Shown here: in pieces, positions 5,171 to 5,683 of the stretch
Position numbering within the stretch: the stretch's first letter is position 1
Layout of the letters: each line of letters begins with the position of its first letter
From: Candidatus Bipolaricaulota bacterium
GTDB taxonomy: Bacteria; Bipolaricaulota; Bipolaricaulia; RBG-16-55-9; DRXL01
Assembly (NCBI GenBank): GCA_026414955.1
Contig: JAOAIA010000073.1
Location: forward strand, 1-5,683
Reading direction: 5' to 3'
Length of the DNA: 5,683 nucleotides
The notes under the pieces: generated by a model
What the model was told of the DNA's origin: nothing
Databases searched by the model: none
What the model saw: the letters and a program-made list of their open reading frames with translations, nothing else
Position numbers and translations under genes: made by a program

Positions 5171-5683
5171 GTGCGCCTGGAGACACAGCGCGCGCAGTCG
5201 CCGATATTTGCGGAACGCCACCCGCGCCTGCATGGCGGCGACCGCGACACCGGTGCGGCCGTCGAGAAAACCCAGCCTCAGCACGAAACAACGCAGCCAT
5301 GCCCAAGCCGCATGCAGCCACGGCGCGGCAGCGTGCGCACATGCACCCCGCGCATGCAGCTGCCGGGCGCCAAGCTCGGCGTAGGCGTCCGATTTGCGCT
5401 CGACGTCGGCGCGCGTGACATAAGTCTCGTGATACAAATCGCCGGGCAGCACGGCGCGCGGCAAGTCGCACTGCAGTCGCTCGTGCACCAGGGCGTCGTC
5501 GTAGCGGGCCGATCCGCGCGGAAACAGGCGCCACACCACGTCCTTGCGCCAGTCACCCCAGCGGACGGCGCGGCCAAGAAAGGTCGAGCGCCGGCGCAGA
5601 CCATAACATCGGGGTTCGCCCATAATGGCACGTCGCAGCTCGCGCCCAAGCCGCTCGCTGACAAATTCATCGGCATCGAGCAG
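5144..5683 (-). CDS. Family 2 glycosyltransferase (WaaE/LgtF-like), partial at both ends
   Basis: This reads from the window edge as LLDADEFVSERLGRELRRAI and continues past the first internal ATG (5621-5623). LDADE is the metal/nucleotide-sugar motif of GT2 enzymes of the WaaE/KdtX/LgtF group, which add a sugar to the inner lipopolysaccharide core at the cytoplasmic face of the membrane. Further family features follow: STFLGRAVRWGDW, a VWRLFPRGSARYDD segment, VHERLQCD, GDLYHETY, YAELGARQLHARG, and near the C-terminus LRLGFLDGRTGVAVA and FRKYRRLRAL. The N-terminal third, including the first nucleotide-binding strand, lies outside the window. The C-terminus seems almost complete; the last residues, up to a stop at 5144-5146, are probably read from mutL DNA, so the true end is near 5160. 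Sampled lines are 67-70% GC against about 58-62% in mutL. It points to a beta- or gammaproteobacterial source, with no pathway link to the rest of the window. Confidence 0.82.
   Translation of the reverse strand: MLDADEFVSERLGRELRRAIMGEPRCYGLRRRSTFLGRAVRWGDWRKDVVWRLFPRGSARYDDALVHERLQCDLPRAVLPGDLYHETYVTRADVERKSDAYAELGARQLHARGACAHAAAPWLHAAWAWLRCFVLRLGFLDGRTGVAVAAMQARVAFRKYRRLRALCLQAHGSPRAENS

Noticed and set aside
5166..5534. N-terminal extension of MutL starting at ATG 5534
   Set aside because: The translation is Arg/Ala/Cys-rich without MutL motifs and overlaps a convincing glycosyltransferase in another frame; it is a shadow frame of high-GC DNA.

Overview
This looks like a short bacterial contig whose two ends do not share the history of its middle. 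Bases 1-12 are identical to the last 12 bases of the Tn5/Nextera mosaic end, so the left edge is probably a tagmentation adapter remnant. From about 5165 to the right edge the minus strand encodes a proteobacterial-type family 2 glycosyltransferase. It is joined in the wrong frame to the middle of a mutL gene. Adapter carry-over plus an abrupt join suggests a single-cell or metagenome assembly with a chimeric or contaminant right end. The organism of the central part is a moderately GC-rich bacterium. Starts there show little Shine-Dalgarno character and the antitoxin start looks leaderless. I cannot name a phylum from this sequence alone.

Layout, left to right. (i) 23-1620, plus strand: an ABC-2-type exporter made of an ATPase and a six-helix permease joined by an ATGA overlap. 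(ii) 1622-2288, plus strand: a VapBC-type toxin-antitoxin pair. A near-consensus promoter (TTGACA, 17 bp, TATCAT) places the transcription start on the antitoxin ATG, and three GTATGA/TCATAC half-sites cover the promoter and start codon. (iii) 2291-3691, plus strand: a compact GMC flavoprotein oxidoreductase starting 2 bp after the toxin stop, so it probably shares the toxin-antitoxin transcript. (iv) 3692-3818: a short intergenic region between convergent genes with two weak hairpins. (v) 3819 to about 5165, minus strand: mutL lacking its N-terminal ATPase part. Two copies of a GC-rich palindromic repeat sit in the linker between its ATPase and endonuclease/dimerisation halves and are translated in two different frames. 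(vi) about 5160-5683, minus strand: the C-terminal two-thirds or so of a WaaE/LgtF-like glycosyltransferase, cut by the window edge.

The ABC exporter, the VapBC-GMC run and mutL do not form one pathway. I see no clearly new multi-gene system. The points most worth a second look are the repeat colonisation of mutL, the leaderless self-regulated-looking vapBC promoter, the cysteine motif in the GMC enzyme, and the evidence that both contig ends are artefactual.
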